From positions 17,070 to 81,069 of the forward strand of contig JANOVV010000087.1 in assembly GCA_031417555.1 (NCBI GenBank): 64,000 bases of DNA. Reading direction: 5' to 3'. The position numbers and the translations under genes are program-made. The notes beneath the pieces are model-generated. The model was not told where the DNA came from and searched no databases. It was given only the letters and a program-made list of their open reading frames with translations. Origin of the DNA: JADKIH01 sp031417555. GTDB lineage: Bacteria > Bacteroidota > Bacteroidia > AKYH767-A > 2013-40CM-41-45. This document shows, piece after piece, positions 44,301 to 52,986 of this stretch (positions within the stretch are counted from its first letter, which is position 1; each line of letters opens with the position of its first letter).

Positions 44301-44734
44301 ATCAATCGATGAGCGAACAATTGGCTAAGATGGCTGCACAACAGGAATTTATTAGAAATGAAATAAATAAGATTAATCAGGAGGAGAATAAAGACGGTAA
44401 AAACTCCCTCGGAAACCTCGAAGATATTGCCAATCAGATGGAGCAAACTGAAAAAGATATCGTTAACAGAATGATCTCTGAGCAAACTTTAAAACGTCAG
44501 CAAGATATCACTACACGGCTGCTGGAAAGCGAAAAAGCGGAGCGGGAAAGAGACCAGGAGGAGCAAAGAAAATCGGAGGAATCAAAAAATGCATTCCACC
44601 GTAACCCTGAAGGATTTGATGAGTATAAGAGACTTAAGTTAAAAGAAATGGAATTGTTGAGGACTGTTCCACCTTCTCTGAATTCTTATTACAAACAGAA
44701 GGTTAACGATTATTTCCAATCCATTGATAAATAA
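41381..44734 (+). CDS. DUF4175 family large membrane/coiled-coil protein
   Basis: 1117 residues. Two N-terminal membrane helices (~25-80) and a third at ~160 (YAIIPLCAFIVILFTAPSLI) anchor it. A beta-rich region follows (~190-500), then ~600 residues of Lys/Glu/Gln-rich coiled coil (KKTEDLLEKQKELEKKLEDI, NEMQSQMAKEENEED). This is the standard architecture of the Bacteroidota DUF4175 family, whose function is unknown. A TAAATTTG element (41345-41352) upstream may be its -7 region. The next gene starts 7 bp after its stop, so the two share a transcript. Confidence 0.85.
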   Translation: MSDSYQLLIARLDAFIRKYYKNQLVRGAIYTFTLSLAFFLLITSLEFIGHFNTSLRTVLFYSFIGTILFIVSKFIIYPLLHLYSFGKIISHEQAAEIIGKHFGNVQDKLLNVLQLKKQSEELSNNKNNILLLAGIDQKISELKPVPFVAAIDLSENKRYLRYAIIPLCAFIVILFTAPSLIKESTKRLIEHGTHFEKPAPFTFVLLNKELKTVQQQDFQLDVNIKGNEIPAEVFLEINGNQFKLEKENLTSFHYLLRNIQKSQTFRFFADGFYSQEYTLEALPNPVLTNFQVSLEYPAYLHKQNESLKNTGDLLIPAGTRVSWNFTTQNTETIRLSFHDSLVILNPKNENTFSFSKRFYKNDSYCLSPGNHFLNSKDSIRYSISVTPDLYPTITIEQQSDSLSTKRTFFRGLVKDDYGFSKLSFNYRFLKSNDSLQSKKDKQFSEILPVSKSLNTDPFFYSWDLNTVNISAGDEVEYYFEVWDNDGINGPKSARSQSQLFKAPSLEDIKENTEKKNEDIKSDLIESIAKAKQMQKELNDLSKKILDKKEMSWEDKKKTEDLLEKQKELEKKLEDIKNKNEQKNRQEEEYKKVNEDIAQKQAQLQSILDKLQSPELKKLLEQLQQLMQNVDKNKLQEQLSDLKLDNKDLQKDLERTIELFKQMEFEQKLQDNIDKLNDLAKKQDELAKKSNDKTGDSKDLKDKQDELNKKFDDFRKDMDDLAKKNEALEEKKNLENTDAQEEDIKKDMENSSEQLGENKSGKASKSQKNASSKMEQLAKKMNEMQSQMAKEENEEDMNALRALLENLLRLSFDQEGVMQNLKTTDINNPQYLKLSQLQRKLKDDAKMIEDSLFALSKRVTQIEAKVNQEISAINYNMDEGLENLEDRLVPQARNRQQLVMTSVNNLTLMLSEALQQMMKQQADPKGSCNKPGGKKKSSSLAQLRKMQEELNKNMKKAKEGMMPGQNKKDKQGRPDQSMSEQLAKMAAQQEFIRNEINKINQEENKDGKNSLGNLEDIANQMEQTEKDIVNRMISEQTLKRQQDITTRLLESEKAERERDQEEQRKSEESKNAFHRNPEGFDEYKRLKLKEMELLRTVPPSLNSYYKQKVNDYFQSIDK

Positions 44735-44741
44735 TCCTTTA

Positions 44742-45161
44742 ATGCAGCTTGCAGACGATTTTCAAACCATCGAATTAAAATCGAATCCGGATAGTCTTAC
44801 AGTAGTCGAACGAATGATCGACGATGTTCGCAGTAAGTATAATGTAAGCGAAGATGTTTTTGGGAACATGCTTGTTGCCATTACTGAAGCTGTTACGAAT
44901 GCTATTTATCATGGTAATAAATCTGATCCAAAGAAAAAGGTAAGCGTCACTTGTACGCATTCGCCGCATGCCATTGTTTTTACAATTGCCGATGAAGGTC
45001 CCGGATTTGATTATTACAATCTTCCCGATCCAACGTCTCCCGAAAATCTTGAAAAAGAATGTGGAAGAGGAATTTTCCTCATGAAACATCTTACAGACCA
45101 GCTGATCTTTTCAGAAAACGGCCGAGTGGTCGAATTAAATTTTAAATTATCGGGTAATTAA
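44742..45161 (+). CDS. Anti-sigma-factor-type ATP-binding protein (RsbW-like)
   Basis: 139 residues from ATG 44742 (an in-frame TTG lies inside the previous gene). It is a single GHKL ATPase domain: N box EAVTNAIYHGNK, G1 DEGPGFDYYN, and G2 GRGIFLMKHLTDQL. This is the serine kinase/anti-sigma regulatory family. The chromosomal neighbours (DUF4175 upstream, ybeY just beyond) are a conserved Bacteroidota arrangement. It probably phosphorylates or binds a partner regulator, but no anti-anti-sigma partner gene is in the window. Confidence 0.85.
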   Translation: MQLADDFQTIELKSNPDSLTVVERMIDDVRSKYNVSEDVFGNMLVAITEAVTNAIYHGNKSDPKKKVSVTCTHSPHAIVFTIADEGPGFDYYNLPDPTSPENLEKECGRGIFLMKHLTDQLIFSENGRVVELNFKLSGN

Positions 45162-45285
45162 TAAAATTTCACTGTATATTTTTTATACCATCAGTACCGA
45201 TTACATAGGTAAAATCACGATTGACTTTCTTATCAAATCCGAATTCAAGATTATCTTTTAATTCTTTTTTTCTTGGTTCAGACAA

Positions 45286-46182
45286 TTATTTTAGCGGTGG
45301 CTGTATATGCCATATTAAAGAAACCCTGAAACGTTGATAAGAGTAATCATTTAAACCCCATTGATAAGAAACCTTCCAGTCGAAATGAGGATTTTTCATT
45401 CGCAAACTTGCCCTGTAAACAATTGGTTTATCTCCAATATCAAGATAACCTGAATAACCTGCTAAGGATTGAGAAAAAATGATTCTTTTGAAATTAATAT
45501 CGGCGCCCAAACCATAAAGAATACAATCGTTCTGTAAATGCTGAAGATCGTACGTTTGGTAATCATAAAATCCTCCCATAAAATATAAGCGCAGAATACT
45601 TTTTTTTATGTTATAATTTTTTCCGGCGCTGATATCAAAAAAATATCCGGGCCCGTCGGTATAACGTGCATTGCGAAGGTTAGTCCCTGATGCAGTTCGA
45701 AAAGCTATTTGCAATAATATATCAGGAAAGAATTTTTGATTACGAATTAATTGAAAGTCGCTGTAAAAATAAATATCTCCTCCGGCTCCTCCTCTACCAT
45801 TCTTTGTTCTAGCCGCTCTTTGATCGCGAGTGGCTGTATCCGTTTTGAACCATTCATACGGAATAACATCCATCGATACGGCCATCCTATTATTAAAAAG
45901 TGGAAGATAACCCCGGGTATAAAAGTCTGTCGTTTTATCTCCTTTACTGTAATGATAATCCCCTGCTACTTCCAATTCAGCTGTTGTGTCAATATTTCCT
46001 TTTGTCACTTCCGGGACAGGCAAAGCATTAGGGCCCATAAAAGAAGTAGAAATTGTCAAGTATTGATTCCATGGCGTATGTCCGTCCCACTTATGGATAG
46101 CAGCCCACCATCCAAAATCTTCCTCAGCATGAAGAGAAGGGCAAAATAAAATGTAAAAAAGGAAAAGAAATAATCGTTTCAT
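45286..46182 (-). CDS. Outer-membrane beta-barrel protein, unknown function
   Basis: 298 residues. Signal peptide MKRLFLFLFYILFCPSLHA. The mature part is rich in Tyr/Trp/Phe strands (FYTRGYLPLFNNRMAVSMDV, GGDIYFYSDFQLI, LRLYFMGGFYDYQTYDL) and ends in a C-terminal strand YQRFRVSLIWHIQPPLK. This is the pattern of an outer-membrane barrel of ~14 strands. It is inserted on the opposite strand between the anti-sigma-type gene and ybeY, a pair usually adjacent. Transported substrate unknown. Confidence 0.65.
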   Translation of the reverse strand: MKRLFLFLFYILFCPSLHAEEDFGWWAAIHKWDGHTPWNQYLTISTSFMGPNALPVPEVTKGNIDTTAELEVAGDYHYSKGDKTTDFYTRGYLPLFNNRMAVSMDVIPYEWFKTDTATRDQRAARTKNGRGGAGGDIYFYSDFQLIRNQKFFPDILLQIAFRTASGTNLRNARYTDGPGYFFDISAGKNYNIKKSILRLYFMGGFYDYQTYDLQHLQNDCILYGLGADINFKRIIFSQSLAGYSGYLDIGDKPIVYRASLRMKNPHFDWKVSYQWGLNDYSYQRFRVSLIWHIQPPLK

Positions 46183-46345
46183 TTTAGATTCGGATTAACA
46201 GAAATCGTAGAACATAACAAAGCACAAAGTAATAGTAATTTACTGAAAAATAATTTGTTAATTTAACTCTGACAATGTGTTACAAAGCTGTCTATCTTAA
46301 TACTTTTACCCATGATTAAAGACCGGTTAATATAAAAAATTTACT

Positions 46346-46777
46346 ATGAATCAATCATCCATATTTTTTTTCAAAGAAGGAATACAATTTCGTTTATCTA
46401 AACGAAAACAATTACAGGATTGGATCTTGAAAATAATAAAAAAAGAAGGTTTCTCTTTATCGAATATTAATTTTATTTTTTGTACTGATGTTTATCTGAG
46501 AAAAATAAATAAAAAATATCTTGATCATGATTATTTCACTGATATTATAACGTTTGATAATTCTGTATCAAAGAAAACAATTGATGGAGATATTTTTATT
46601 TCCATTGATAGAGTTATTGTAAATTCAAAAGAATTTGCCAGCTCTTTCAATGATGAATTACACCGTGTGATGGCGCATGGTGTTTTACATTTAACAGGTT
46701 ATGGAGATAAAACTAAATCTCAAAAAACGGAAATGAAAACAAGAGAAGATTTTTGGCTGAGGAGCAGATCCTTTTAA
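46346..46777 (+). CDS. ybeY: Endoribonuclease YbeY (rRNA maturation)
   Basis: 143 residues. The zinc-binding signature is AHGVLHLTGYGDKTKSQ: the first two histidines of the HGxLHLxGYxH pattern are present, while the third position is Asp, as is my recollection for Bacteroidota YbeY. The helix before it (SSFNDELHRVM) is typical. YbeY trims the 3' end of 16S rRNA and takes part in ribosome quality control. The full length fits the family. The neighbouring anti-sigma-type ATPase and DUF4175 genes support the call. Confidence 0.92.
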   Translation: MNQSSIFFFKEGIQFRLSKRKQLQDWILKIIKKEGFSLSNINFIFCTDVYLRKINKKYLDHDYFTDIITFDNSVSKKTIDGDIFISIDRVIVNSKEFASSFNDELHRVMAHGVLHLTGYGDKTKSQKTEMKTREDFWLRSRSF

Positions 46778-46873
46778 ATAATAGTTGTTTTTAATGTATG
46801 ACAAAAGCAAGAAAAATTATTGTAATTGAATGTTTGGAGCTTATAGATTAATTTGTGAATACCGATATTAAGT

Positions 46874-47854
46874 TCAACCAAAATTATTCCAAACAATGAT
46901 GGCTATTAACAGCCATAAAACATATTCATATATTAATTTTCCCTTTTTTGCAGAAACAAAATAGTATGAACAGAAAACGGAGACCGGAATTATCAGAAAA
47001 GCAAAATGTATAATTTGGATTTTTTCTACAAGAACCAACCAGGCTGCACTTAATAATAATAAAATAAAAAACACCTGCTGGTAGCTTCTGGTGCGAATAA
47101 TATTTTTCCGATAATTCATTCGCATTTTAAATATAGAAAGGATAAGTAAGGTGCCCACTGATATAGCAAGAACAAGTATCTTAAGATTATTTTCTATTCT
47201 GATTTCAATGTTTATTTTCTGAAAAAAACTCATGTATGATTTCCAGAATGGTATCAATTCATGATTCCAAAACATATATGTGCTAATAAAAAAATAGGGT
47301 AAAAAAAGACCTATTAAAGTAATAAGCCATTCTTTTACACCAAACGGACGTAATACAAAGAGTGTCGCCAATAAAAACGGAATTAGAATTGCAGCCGGGA
47401 AATAAATTAATGAAGCGGTTCCGGCTAAAAAACCACAATCAAAAAGTGCGGAAACAGGGATTTCATTTTTAAACAATGTGAGTAACCTGTCAATTATAAA
47501 TAGTAATATCAGGTTAATTAAATGCACCGGGTGAAATTGCATTAATGAAGGTGTGCTGGAAATCAATAACGCAAAAATAAAAGCCGGCAAGAATGTATTT
47601 TTGTAGTGAACCTCAAACTTATTTAGGATAATATTAAAAAAAATTGCTTCGGCACTGATAAGCCCAAAAAGAAGAATAAAATTAACCCATGAAGGCAAGG
47701 CCGTTAATAAATATGACAATGCTTGCCAAACCTGCAAGGTTTTTACATCGGATACAGGCATAGATTGAAATATCTTACTGATCCAAAAGATAACGATGAT
47801 AAAAGGGATAATAATAAGAGTTGCCGGTTGCAGCGATTTAAAAAAACGGATCAT
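46874..47854 (-). CDS. DUF6427 family integral membrane protein
   Basis: 326 residues with about nine or ten hydrophobic helices (LIIIPFIIVIFWISKIF, WVNFILLFGLISAEAIFFNI, LINLILLFIIDRLLTLF, and so on) and no large loops. In Bacteroidota this polytopic protein sits next to a ~55-residue membrane protein (DUF6341) and purD, exactly as here, which supports the family call. Function is unknown. Divergent from the small DUF6341 gene, which starts 75 bp away. Confidence 0.75.
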   Translation of the reverse strand: MIRFFKSLQPATLIIIPFIIVIFWISKIFQSMPVSDVKTLQVWQALSYLLTALPSWVNFILLFGLISAEAIFFNIILNKFEVHYKNTFLPAFIFALLISSTPSLMQFHPVHLINLILLFIIDRLLTLFKNEIPVSALFDCGFLAGTASLIYFPAAILIPFLLATLFVLRPFGVKEWLITLIGLFLPYFFISTYMFWNHELIPFWKSYMSFFQKINIEIRIENNLKILVLAISVGTLLILSIFKMRMNYRKNIIRTRSYQQVFFILLLLSAAWLVLVEKIQIIHFAFLIIPVSVFCSYYFVSAKKGKLIYEYVLWLLIAIIVWNNFG

Positions 47855-47903
47855 AGGTCATAAAAGTAAAGAATTTTAACTCTGATAAATCCGGAATCCT
47901 TTC

Positions 47904-47911
47904 TATATTTG
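47904..47911 (+). promoter_or_regulatory. -7 element TATATTTG upstream of the DUF6341 gene
   Basis: A perfect TAnnTTTG lies 18 bp before the ATG. The matching -33 box would be the weaker TCTG 19 nt upstream. It supports the short gene downstream being expressed. Confidence 0.55.
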
Positions 47912-47929
47912 CAGCGTAAAAATTAGAAT

Positions 47930-48097
47930 ATGGACGCAATCTGGTATTTAATAGGTGATTTTTTCAGAATTATCTTTACGGTAGTTCCTTTCTTTGGTTT
48001 ATGGTTTAACAAAGCGTTGATTGTAATCGGCTTTGTTGCTTTCATTCTTTGGCTCCGCCACATGAAAAACCATACAATCGTTGAAAAATTCGACTAA
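47930..48097 (+). CDS. DUF6341-type small membrane protein
   Basis: 55 residues, easily missed because of size: MDAIWYLIGDFFRIIF, then GLWFNKALIVIGFVAFILWL as a membrane helix, and a polar tail ending VEKFD. The position between DUF6427 and purD is the conserved one for DUF6341. A good -7 promoter element precedes it. Function unknown. Confidence 0.8.
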   Translation: MDAIWYLIGDFFRIIFTVVPFFGLWFNKALIVIGFVAFILWLRHMKNHTIVEKFD

Positions 48098-48132
48098 ATT
48101 AAACGAGATTTTAGCATTTTATCATTATTGAT

Positions 48133-49425
48133 TTAATCTAAAACTTCTGATTTACTGAGGTCTTTTCCTATGTCTGATCGGTAGTACTTATTATCAAAAT
48201 CTATTTTTTGAATTTGCTTGTATGATTTTTCGCAGGCCTCATTGATCGTATTTCCGAACGAAGTAATTGAAAAAACGCGTCCTCCGTTTGTTTTCATTTT
48301 TCCATTGACCGATTTAGTTCCCGCGTGAAAAATTATACTTTCTTCATAAATATTTCCAATACTAATCTCTTTACCGATTTCAAAATCACCCGGATATCCT
48401 CCACTTACCATCATTACGGTCACAGCAATTTCAGGATCAATTATGAGTTCAGAATTATATAATTCCCCGTTTGCAGCACAGTAAAAAAGTTGTAATAAAT
48501 CGGATTTGATTCGTGGAATTACAACTTCTGTTTCAGGATCACCCATTCTGACATTGTATTCGATAACAAAAGGATTGCCTGCAACATTCATGATTCCAAT
48601 GAAAACAAATCCACGATAATAAATATTTTCCTTTTGCAATCCGTCGATGGTTGGACGAATAATAAGGTTCTCAACTTTGCCAAGAAATTCATTGGTTGCA
48701 AAAGGTACCGGCGATACCGCTCCCATTCCGCCGGTATTGGGTCCCGTATCGTTATTCCCGATTCGCTTATAATCTTTTGCCTCGGGAAGTATCTTATAAG
48801 ATTTACCGTCGGTCAAAACAAAAACAGATAATTCGATACCGTCAAGAAACTCTTCGATCACAATGCTATCGCCGGCTGTTCCGAATTTAGATTGTAGAAA
48901 CATTTCATTCAAACAGTCAAAAGCTTTATCAAGATTTTCTGCAATAACAACACCCTTGCCTGCTGCCAGACCATCTGCTTTTAAAACATAAGGAGGTTTC
49001 ATCGTTTTTAAAAAAATCTTTGCCTCTTCTATTTCGTTTTTTTTAAATGTACGATAAGATGCCGTTGGTATATTATGCCTTTGCATAAATGCCTTTGCAT
49101 AATCTTTACTTCCCTCCAGGAGTGCTCCTTTCAAAGATGGTCCCAGAATTAAAACTTTTTTAAGATCTATATCTTCCCGGAAAAAATCGACAATACCATT
49201 GACAAGCGGCTCTTCAGGACCAACGATTACAAGATCAATTTTCTTTTCCTGGACGAAGTCTTTGATTTTAAAGAAATCTTTAAAATCAAGAAGAATGTTT
49301 TCTCCGCAAGAAGCTGTGCCGGCATTTCCCGGCGCTATAAAAAGTTTTTTGCATTTACTGCTTTGAGAAATTTTCCATGCCATAGCATGTTCTCGTCCGC
49401 CGCCACCAATCAGAAGTACGTTCAT
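48133..49425 (-). CDS. purD: Phosphoribosylamine-glycine ligase
   Basis: 430 residues, full length. Begins MNVLLIGGGGREHAMAWKIS, the N-domain nucleotide-binding motif of PurD. The ATP-grasp core follows (PPYVLKADGLAAGKGVVIAE, EEFLDGIELSVFVLTDGK, NTGGMGAVSPVP and EYNVRMGDPETEVVIPRI). It joins glycine to phosphoribosylamine with ATP to make GAR in purine synthesis. Cytosolic. It is transcribed alone between DUF6341 and the carboxylase gene. Confidence 0.97.
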   Translation of the reverse strand: MNVLLIGGGGREHAMAWKISQSSKCKKLFIAPGNAGTASCGENILLDFKDFFKIKDFVQEKKIDLVIVGPEEPLVNGIVDFFREDIDLKKVLILGPSLKGALLEGSKDYAKAFMQRHNIPTASYRTFKKNEIEEAKIFLKTMKPPYVLKADGLAAGKGVVIAENLDKAFDCLNEMFLQSKFGTAGDSIVIEEFLDGIELSVFVLTDGKSYKILPEAKDYKRIGNNDTGPNTGGMGAVSPVPFATNEFLGKVENLIIRPTIDGLQKENIYYRGFVFIGIMNVAGNPFVIEYNVRMGDPETEVVIPRIKSDLLQLFYCAANGELYNSELIIDPEIAVTVMMVSGGYPGDFEIGKEISIGNIYEESIIFHAGTKSVNGKMKTNGGRVFSITSFGNTINEACEKSYKQIQKIDFDNKYYRSDIGKDLSKSEVLD

Positions 49426-49482
49426 TGAATAGTATTAATTTTGGTGATAGATATTCAATTAATCCAAAATCAGTAACAGAAT

Positions 49483-51024
49483 TTATAATGGAATATTTCC
49501 GTGTTTCTTTCTAGGAAGTTTTACTGCTTTATTAGCAAGCATCTTAAAAGCTTTCATCAGCTTAATACGTGTTTCCTCCGGCTTGATAACTTCATCAACA
49601 TAGCCGTGTTCGGCAGCTTTGTAAGGGTTTGCAAAAAGTAAATTATATTCTTTTTCTTTTTCTATCAGTTTCAATTCCGGATTACCGGATTCAGATATTT
49701 CTTTTTTGAAAATTATTTCTGCAGCACCTTTTGCACCCATTACTGCAATCTCGGCAGAAGGCCAGGCAAAATTCATATCAGCACCGATGTGTTTTGAATT
49801 CATGACATCATAAGCACCGCCATAAGCTTTTCTTACAATTACTGTAATGCGCGGAACTGTTGCTTCACTGAAAGCAAATAATAGTTTGGCACCATTCGAA
49901 ATAATTCCATTCCACTCCTGATCTGTGCCGGGTAAAAAGCCGGGTACGTCTTCGAAAACAAGCAGAGGAATATTAAAGCAATCACAAAATCTTACAAATC
50001 GTGCTGCCTTAGTAGAAGCATGAATATCTAAAACTCCGGCTAAGTGCATTGGTTGATTGGCCACAATTCCAATACTTTTTCCTCCAATACGAGCAAAACC
50101 AACTACTATGTTTTCTGCAAATTGTGCATGCACTTCCAGAAACGAATCTTTGTCTATTGTTTCATTTATAATTTCCCTCATATCATAGGGCTGATTCTGA
50201 TTTTCAGGAATAATATGGTTAAGCTTTATTCTTTTTTCATCAGAAGCCTGGTAAGGATATGAAGGTGATTCTTCTTCACAATTTTGTGGTACGTAACTTA
50301 GAAGCTGTTTTATACGATGCAGACATTCAACTTCGTTTGAACATGTGAAATGAGTTACACCTGACTTAGTTGCATGAGTGATTGCACCACCGAGTTCTTC
50401 TGCCGTAACGTTTTCATGAGTAACTGTTTTAACAACGTTTGGACCGGTAACAAACATGTAAGAAGAATTTTCCACCATCATAATAAAATCTGTAATGGCC
50501 GGCGAATAGACCGCTCCACCGGCACACGGACCCATGATGGCAGATATTTGCGGAATCACTCCTGAGGCAAGGACATTACGATAAAAAATATCAGCATAAC
50601 CTCCGAGTGAAACAACACCTTCCTGAATACGTGCTCCGCCTGAATCATTTAATCCGATTACAGGCGCTCCGTTTTGCATAGCCAGATCCATAATACGGCA
50701 AATTTTCTGTGCATGAGTTTCAGAAAGTGATCCTCCAAAAACGGTAAAATCCTGAGCAAAAACATAGATGAGCCGCCCATCTATTCTGCCATAACCTGTT
50801 ACCACACCATCTCCTAAATATTTTTCTTTTTCTATGCCAAAATCTGTAGCCCTATGAGTAACAAGCATTCCGATTTCTTCAAAACTGTTTTCATCGAGTA
50901 AAAAATGAAGGCGTTCACGCGCTGTAAGCTTTTTCTTTTTATGCTGGGCCTCAATTCTTTTTATACCACCGCCAAGTTTCGCTTCTTCAATCTTTTTTTC
51001 TAGTGACTTAATTTTTGATTCCAT
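49483..51024 (-). CDS. Acyl-CoA carboxylase beta (carboxyltransferase) subunit, propionyl-CoA type
   Basis: 513 residues, the normal size of PCCB-type subunits. Both crotonase-like halves are present: RIDGRLIYVFAQDFTVFGGS, GARIQEGVVSLGGYADIFYR and GPCAGGAVYSPAITDFI in the first, and GIVANQPMHLAGVLDIHAS, FEDVPGFLPGTDQEWNGII and GGAYDVMNSKHIGAD in the second. It transfers carboxyl from biotin to an acyl-CoA, most likely propionyl-CoA. The biotin carboxylase and carrier genes are not here. A methylmalonyl-CoA epimerase gene at 61 kb belongs to the same pathway. Confidence 0.93.
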   Translation of the reverse strand: MESKIKSLEKKIEEAKLGGGIKRIEAQHKKKKLTARERLHFLLDENSFEEIGMLVTHRATDFGIEKEKYLGDGVVTGYGRIDGRLIYVFAQDFTVFGGSLSETHAQKICRIMDLAMQNGAPVIGLNDSGGARIQEGVVSLGGYADIFYRNVLASGVIPQISAIMGPCAGGAVYSPAITDFIMMVENSSYMFVTGPNVVKTVTHENVTAEELGGAITHATKSGVTHFTCSNEVECLHRIKQLLSYVPQNCEEESPSYPYQASDEKRIKLNHIIPENQNQPYDMREIINETIDKDSFLEVHAQFAENIVVGFARIGGKSIGIVANQPMHLAGVLDIHASTKAARFVRFCDCFNIPLLVFEDVPGFLPGTDQEWNGIISNGAKLLFAFSEATVPRITVIVRKAYGGAYDVMNSKHIGADMNFAWPSAEIAVMGAKGAAEIIFKKEISESGNPELKLIEKEKEYNLLFANPYKAAEHGYVDEVIKPEETRIKLMKAFKMLANKAVKLPRKKHGNIPL

Positions 51025-51223
51025 TGGATTCGTAGTGAGCCGGCTAAATTACAAAAGCAGGCGATACCGGCAACGCAAAGGAATGGTTCCTGGTTAATAG
51101 TTATTAGTTATTAGTAAAAAGTTATTTTTCTTGTTATTTTTCCTTTTATCTTGTCAACTCTTAAATTCGTATAATGATAAACGCTAATTACGAATAACCG
51201 GTAACTATTAACCAATAACAAAT

Positions 51224-52222
51224 ATGAAGGAAAGAGTTGTAAGCGGAATACGCAGTACAGGGAATTTACATCTTGGCAATTATTTTGGTGCATTAAAGAA
51301 TTTTATAAAAATGCAACATGAATTTGAATGTTTCTTTTTTATTGCCGATTACCATTCATTAACAACACATCCTACTGCAGAAAATTTTCATAACAACGTA
51401 AAGCAAGTATTGGTTGAATACCTGGCATGTGGCCTCGATCCTGAAGTTTCAACTCTTTATATTCAGAGCGACTTACCTGAGATTGCAGAGCTATATCTTA
51501 TATTAAATATGAATGCTTATGTTGGAGAATTGGAACGCGTTGCTTCATTCAAAGATAAGGTCAGAAAGCAACCTGATAATATAAACGCAGGTTTGTTAAC
51601 CTATCCGACATTAATGGCTGCGGATATTTTAATACATCGTGCAACCAAGGTCCCTGTAGGCAAAGATCAGGAACAGCACCTGGAAATGGCCCGTCAATTC
51701 GGTAATCGTTTTAATCGTTTATACCAAACCGAACTTTTCCCCGAGCCTTATGCTTTTAATTATGGAACAACGTTGGTAAAAATTCCCGGACTGGATGGCT
51801 CAGGTAAAATGGGTAAAAGCGAAGGAGAAGGAAATGCCATTTTCTTAATCGATACTCCTGATGTTATTAGAAAAAAAGTTATGCGGGCTGTAACCGATAA
51901 CGGTCCCGAAAAAGAAAATCAGGAAAAACCTGAAATCATTCAAAATCTTTTTGCTCTGATGAGTATTGTTTCATCGAAAGAAATTATTAAACATTTCGAT
52001 GATCAATACAATGGAATGAAAATCCGATACGGCGATTTGAAAAAGCAACTGGCTGAAGACATTATCTTGTTTACTGCCCCATTAAGAGAAAAAATTATTT
52101 CTATTAGCAGCGATAATACCTTTCTACAAAATGTTGTCCGTCGTGGTGCAGAAAAAGCACGTGAAAGCGCAAGCTTTACAATTAATGAAGCCAGAAAAGC
52201 AATTGGTATCAGGTCATTTTAA
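51224..52222 (+). CDS. trpS: Tryptophanyl-tRNA synthetase
   Basis: 332 residues. Class I synthetase signatures: TGNLHLGNYFGALKNF (HIGH-type) at ~11-26, and SGKMGKSEGEG (KMSKS-type) near residue 195. DILIHRATKVPVGKDQEQHLE is the conserved dimer/active-site helix. Charges tRNA-Trp with tryptophan. The leader (51090-51220) contains an imperfect inverted repeat (GGTTAATAGTTA and TAACTATTAACC), which could fold in the mRNA. No T-box pattern was recognised. Not in an operon. Confidence 0.97.
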   Translation: MKERVVSGIRSTGNLHLGNYFGALKNFIKMQHEFECFFFIADYHSLTTHPTAENFHNNVKQVLVEYLACGLDPEVSTLYIQSDLPEIAELYLILNMNAYVGELERVASFKDKVRKQPDNINAGLLTYPTLMAADILIHRATKVPVGKDQEQHLEMARQFGNRFNRLYQTELFPEPYAFNYGTTLVKIPGLDGSGKMGKSEGEGNAIFLIDTPDVIRKKVMRAVTDNGPEKENQEKPEIIQNLFALMSIVSSKEIIKHFDDQYNGMKIRYGDLKKQLAEDIILFTAPLREKIISISSDNTFLQNVVRRGAEKARESASFTINEARKAIGIRSF

Positions 52223-52282
52223 AAACAAATAATTTTAATTAGTTGATTATCAATAGTTAATATTTTATAATTTAAATAGATG

Positions 52283-52313
52283 TTGTAACATCAATTGTTT
52301 AAACATACATTTG
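52283..52313 (+). promoter_or_regulatory. Promoter of the YceI gene
   Basis: TACATTTG (52306-52313) matches TAnnTTTG exactly. A TTG 20 nt upstream (52283-52285) can serve as the -33 box. The ATG follows 30 bp later. Confidence 0.6.
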
Positions 52314-52343
52314 CATCCATAAAAAAAATAATCACTAAAAACT

Positions 52344-52922
52344 ATGAAAAAAATAACCTTAGCTCTGGCTTTATTAGCTATTACTACTTCCACATTTGCA
52401 CAAAATTGGAAAATTGATCCGGCACATTCAAAAATTCATTTCACTGCACAGTATCTTCTTATTACTGATGCCGAAGGAGATTTTAAAACCTTTGATGGAA
52501 CATTTACTTCTTCGAAACCGGATTGGACAGATTTAACTGCAGATGTTACAATTCAAGTAGCCAGCTTATCAACAGATAATGAAATGCGTGATAAGCATGT
52601 AAAAAGCGACGACTTTTTTAATGCAGAAAAATATCCGTCTATTACATTTAAAAGTAAAAAGGTAAAACGGATTGATAAAAATAAATACATTTTAACAGGC
52701 GATCTTACTATTCGTGATGTAACTAAAACTATTGAACTTCCTGTTGTATACGGTGGAACCGTTAAAGATCCTTGGGGAAATATAAAAGCCGGATTCAAAG
52801 CAAGCGGAAAAATTAACAGACAAGATTATAATTTAAAATACAATAGCGCAGCAGGAACCGGAGAAGCAGTAGTATCCGACGAAGTTGAATTCAAAATCGA
52901 TTTAATTTTAATTAAGCAATAA
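52344..52922 (+). CDS. YceI family periplasmic protein
   Basis: 192 residues. Signal peptide KKITLALALLAITTSTFA then Q. The mature part has the YceI lipocalin-like hallmark WKIDPAHSKIHFTAQYLLIT, then ADVTIQVASLST, DDFFNAEKYPSITFKSK and LTIRDVTKTIELPVVYG. YceI proteins bind isoprenoid-like lipids in the periplasm; the bound molecule here is unknown. It leads a run of genes (nitroreductase, pirin, MarR) commonly grouped in Bacteroidota. Confidence 0.92.
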   Translation: MKKITLALALLAITTSTFAQNWKIDPAHSKIHFTAQYLLITDAEGDFKTFDGTFTSSKPDWTDLTADVTIQVASLSTDNEMRDKHVKSDDFFNAEKYPSITFKSKKVKRIDKNKYILTGDLTIRDVTKTIELPVVYGGTVKDPWGNIKAGFKASGKINRQDYNLKYNSAAGTGEAVVSDEVEFKIDLILIKQ

Positions 52923-52932
52923 TTAAGAGAGA

Positions 52933-52966
52933 CAAGAATCAAGAGACAAGATAATCTTGATTCTTG
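52933..52966. repeat. Perfect 12-bp-stem hairpin after YceI
   Basis: CAAGAATCAAGA and TCTTGATTCTTG pair perfectly around a 10-nt loop. It lies 11 bp after the YceI stop and ends 6 bp before the C10 tract. No T-tract follows. The core CTTGATTCTTG also occurs at 39224-39234. Confidence 0.6.
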
Positions 52967-52972
52967 GCTCTA

Positions 52973-52982
52973 CCCCCCCCCC
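52973..52982. repeat. Homopolymeric C10 tract before the nitroreductase start
   Basis: Ten consecutive C, 4 bp ahead of the ATG at 52987, in otherwise AT-rich sequence. It takes the place of any ribosome binding site. Such tracts can change length by slippage. Confidence 0.8.
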
Positions 52983-52986
52983 ACAA

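Noticed and set aside
46346..46777. YbeY with missing third metal histidine as broken
   Set aside because: Asp at this position appears to be a lineage-typical variation and the rest of the protein is intact.
51090..51220. T-box riboswitch in front of trpS
   Set aside because: No specifier loop or T-box sequence (TGGNACC) could be found; only an inverted repeat is visible.
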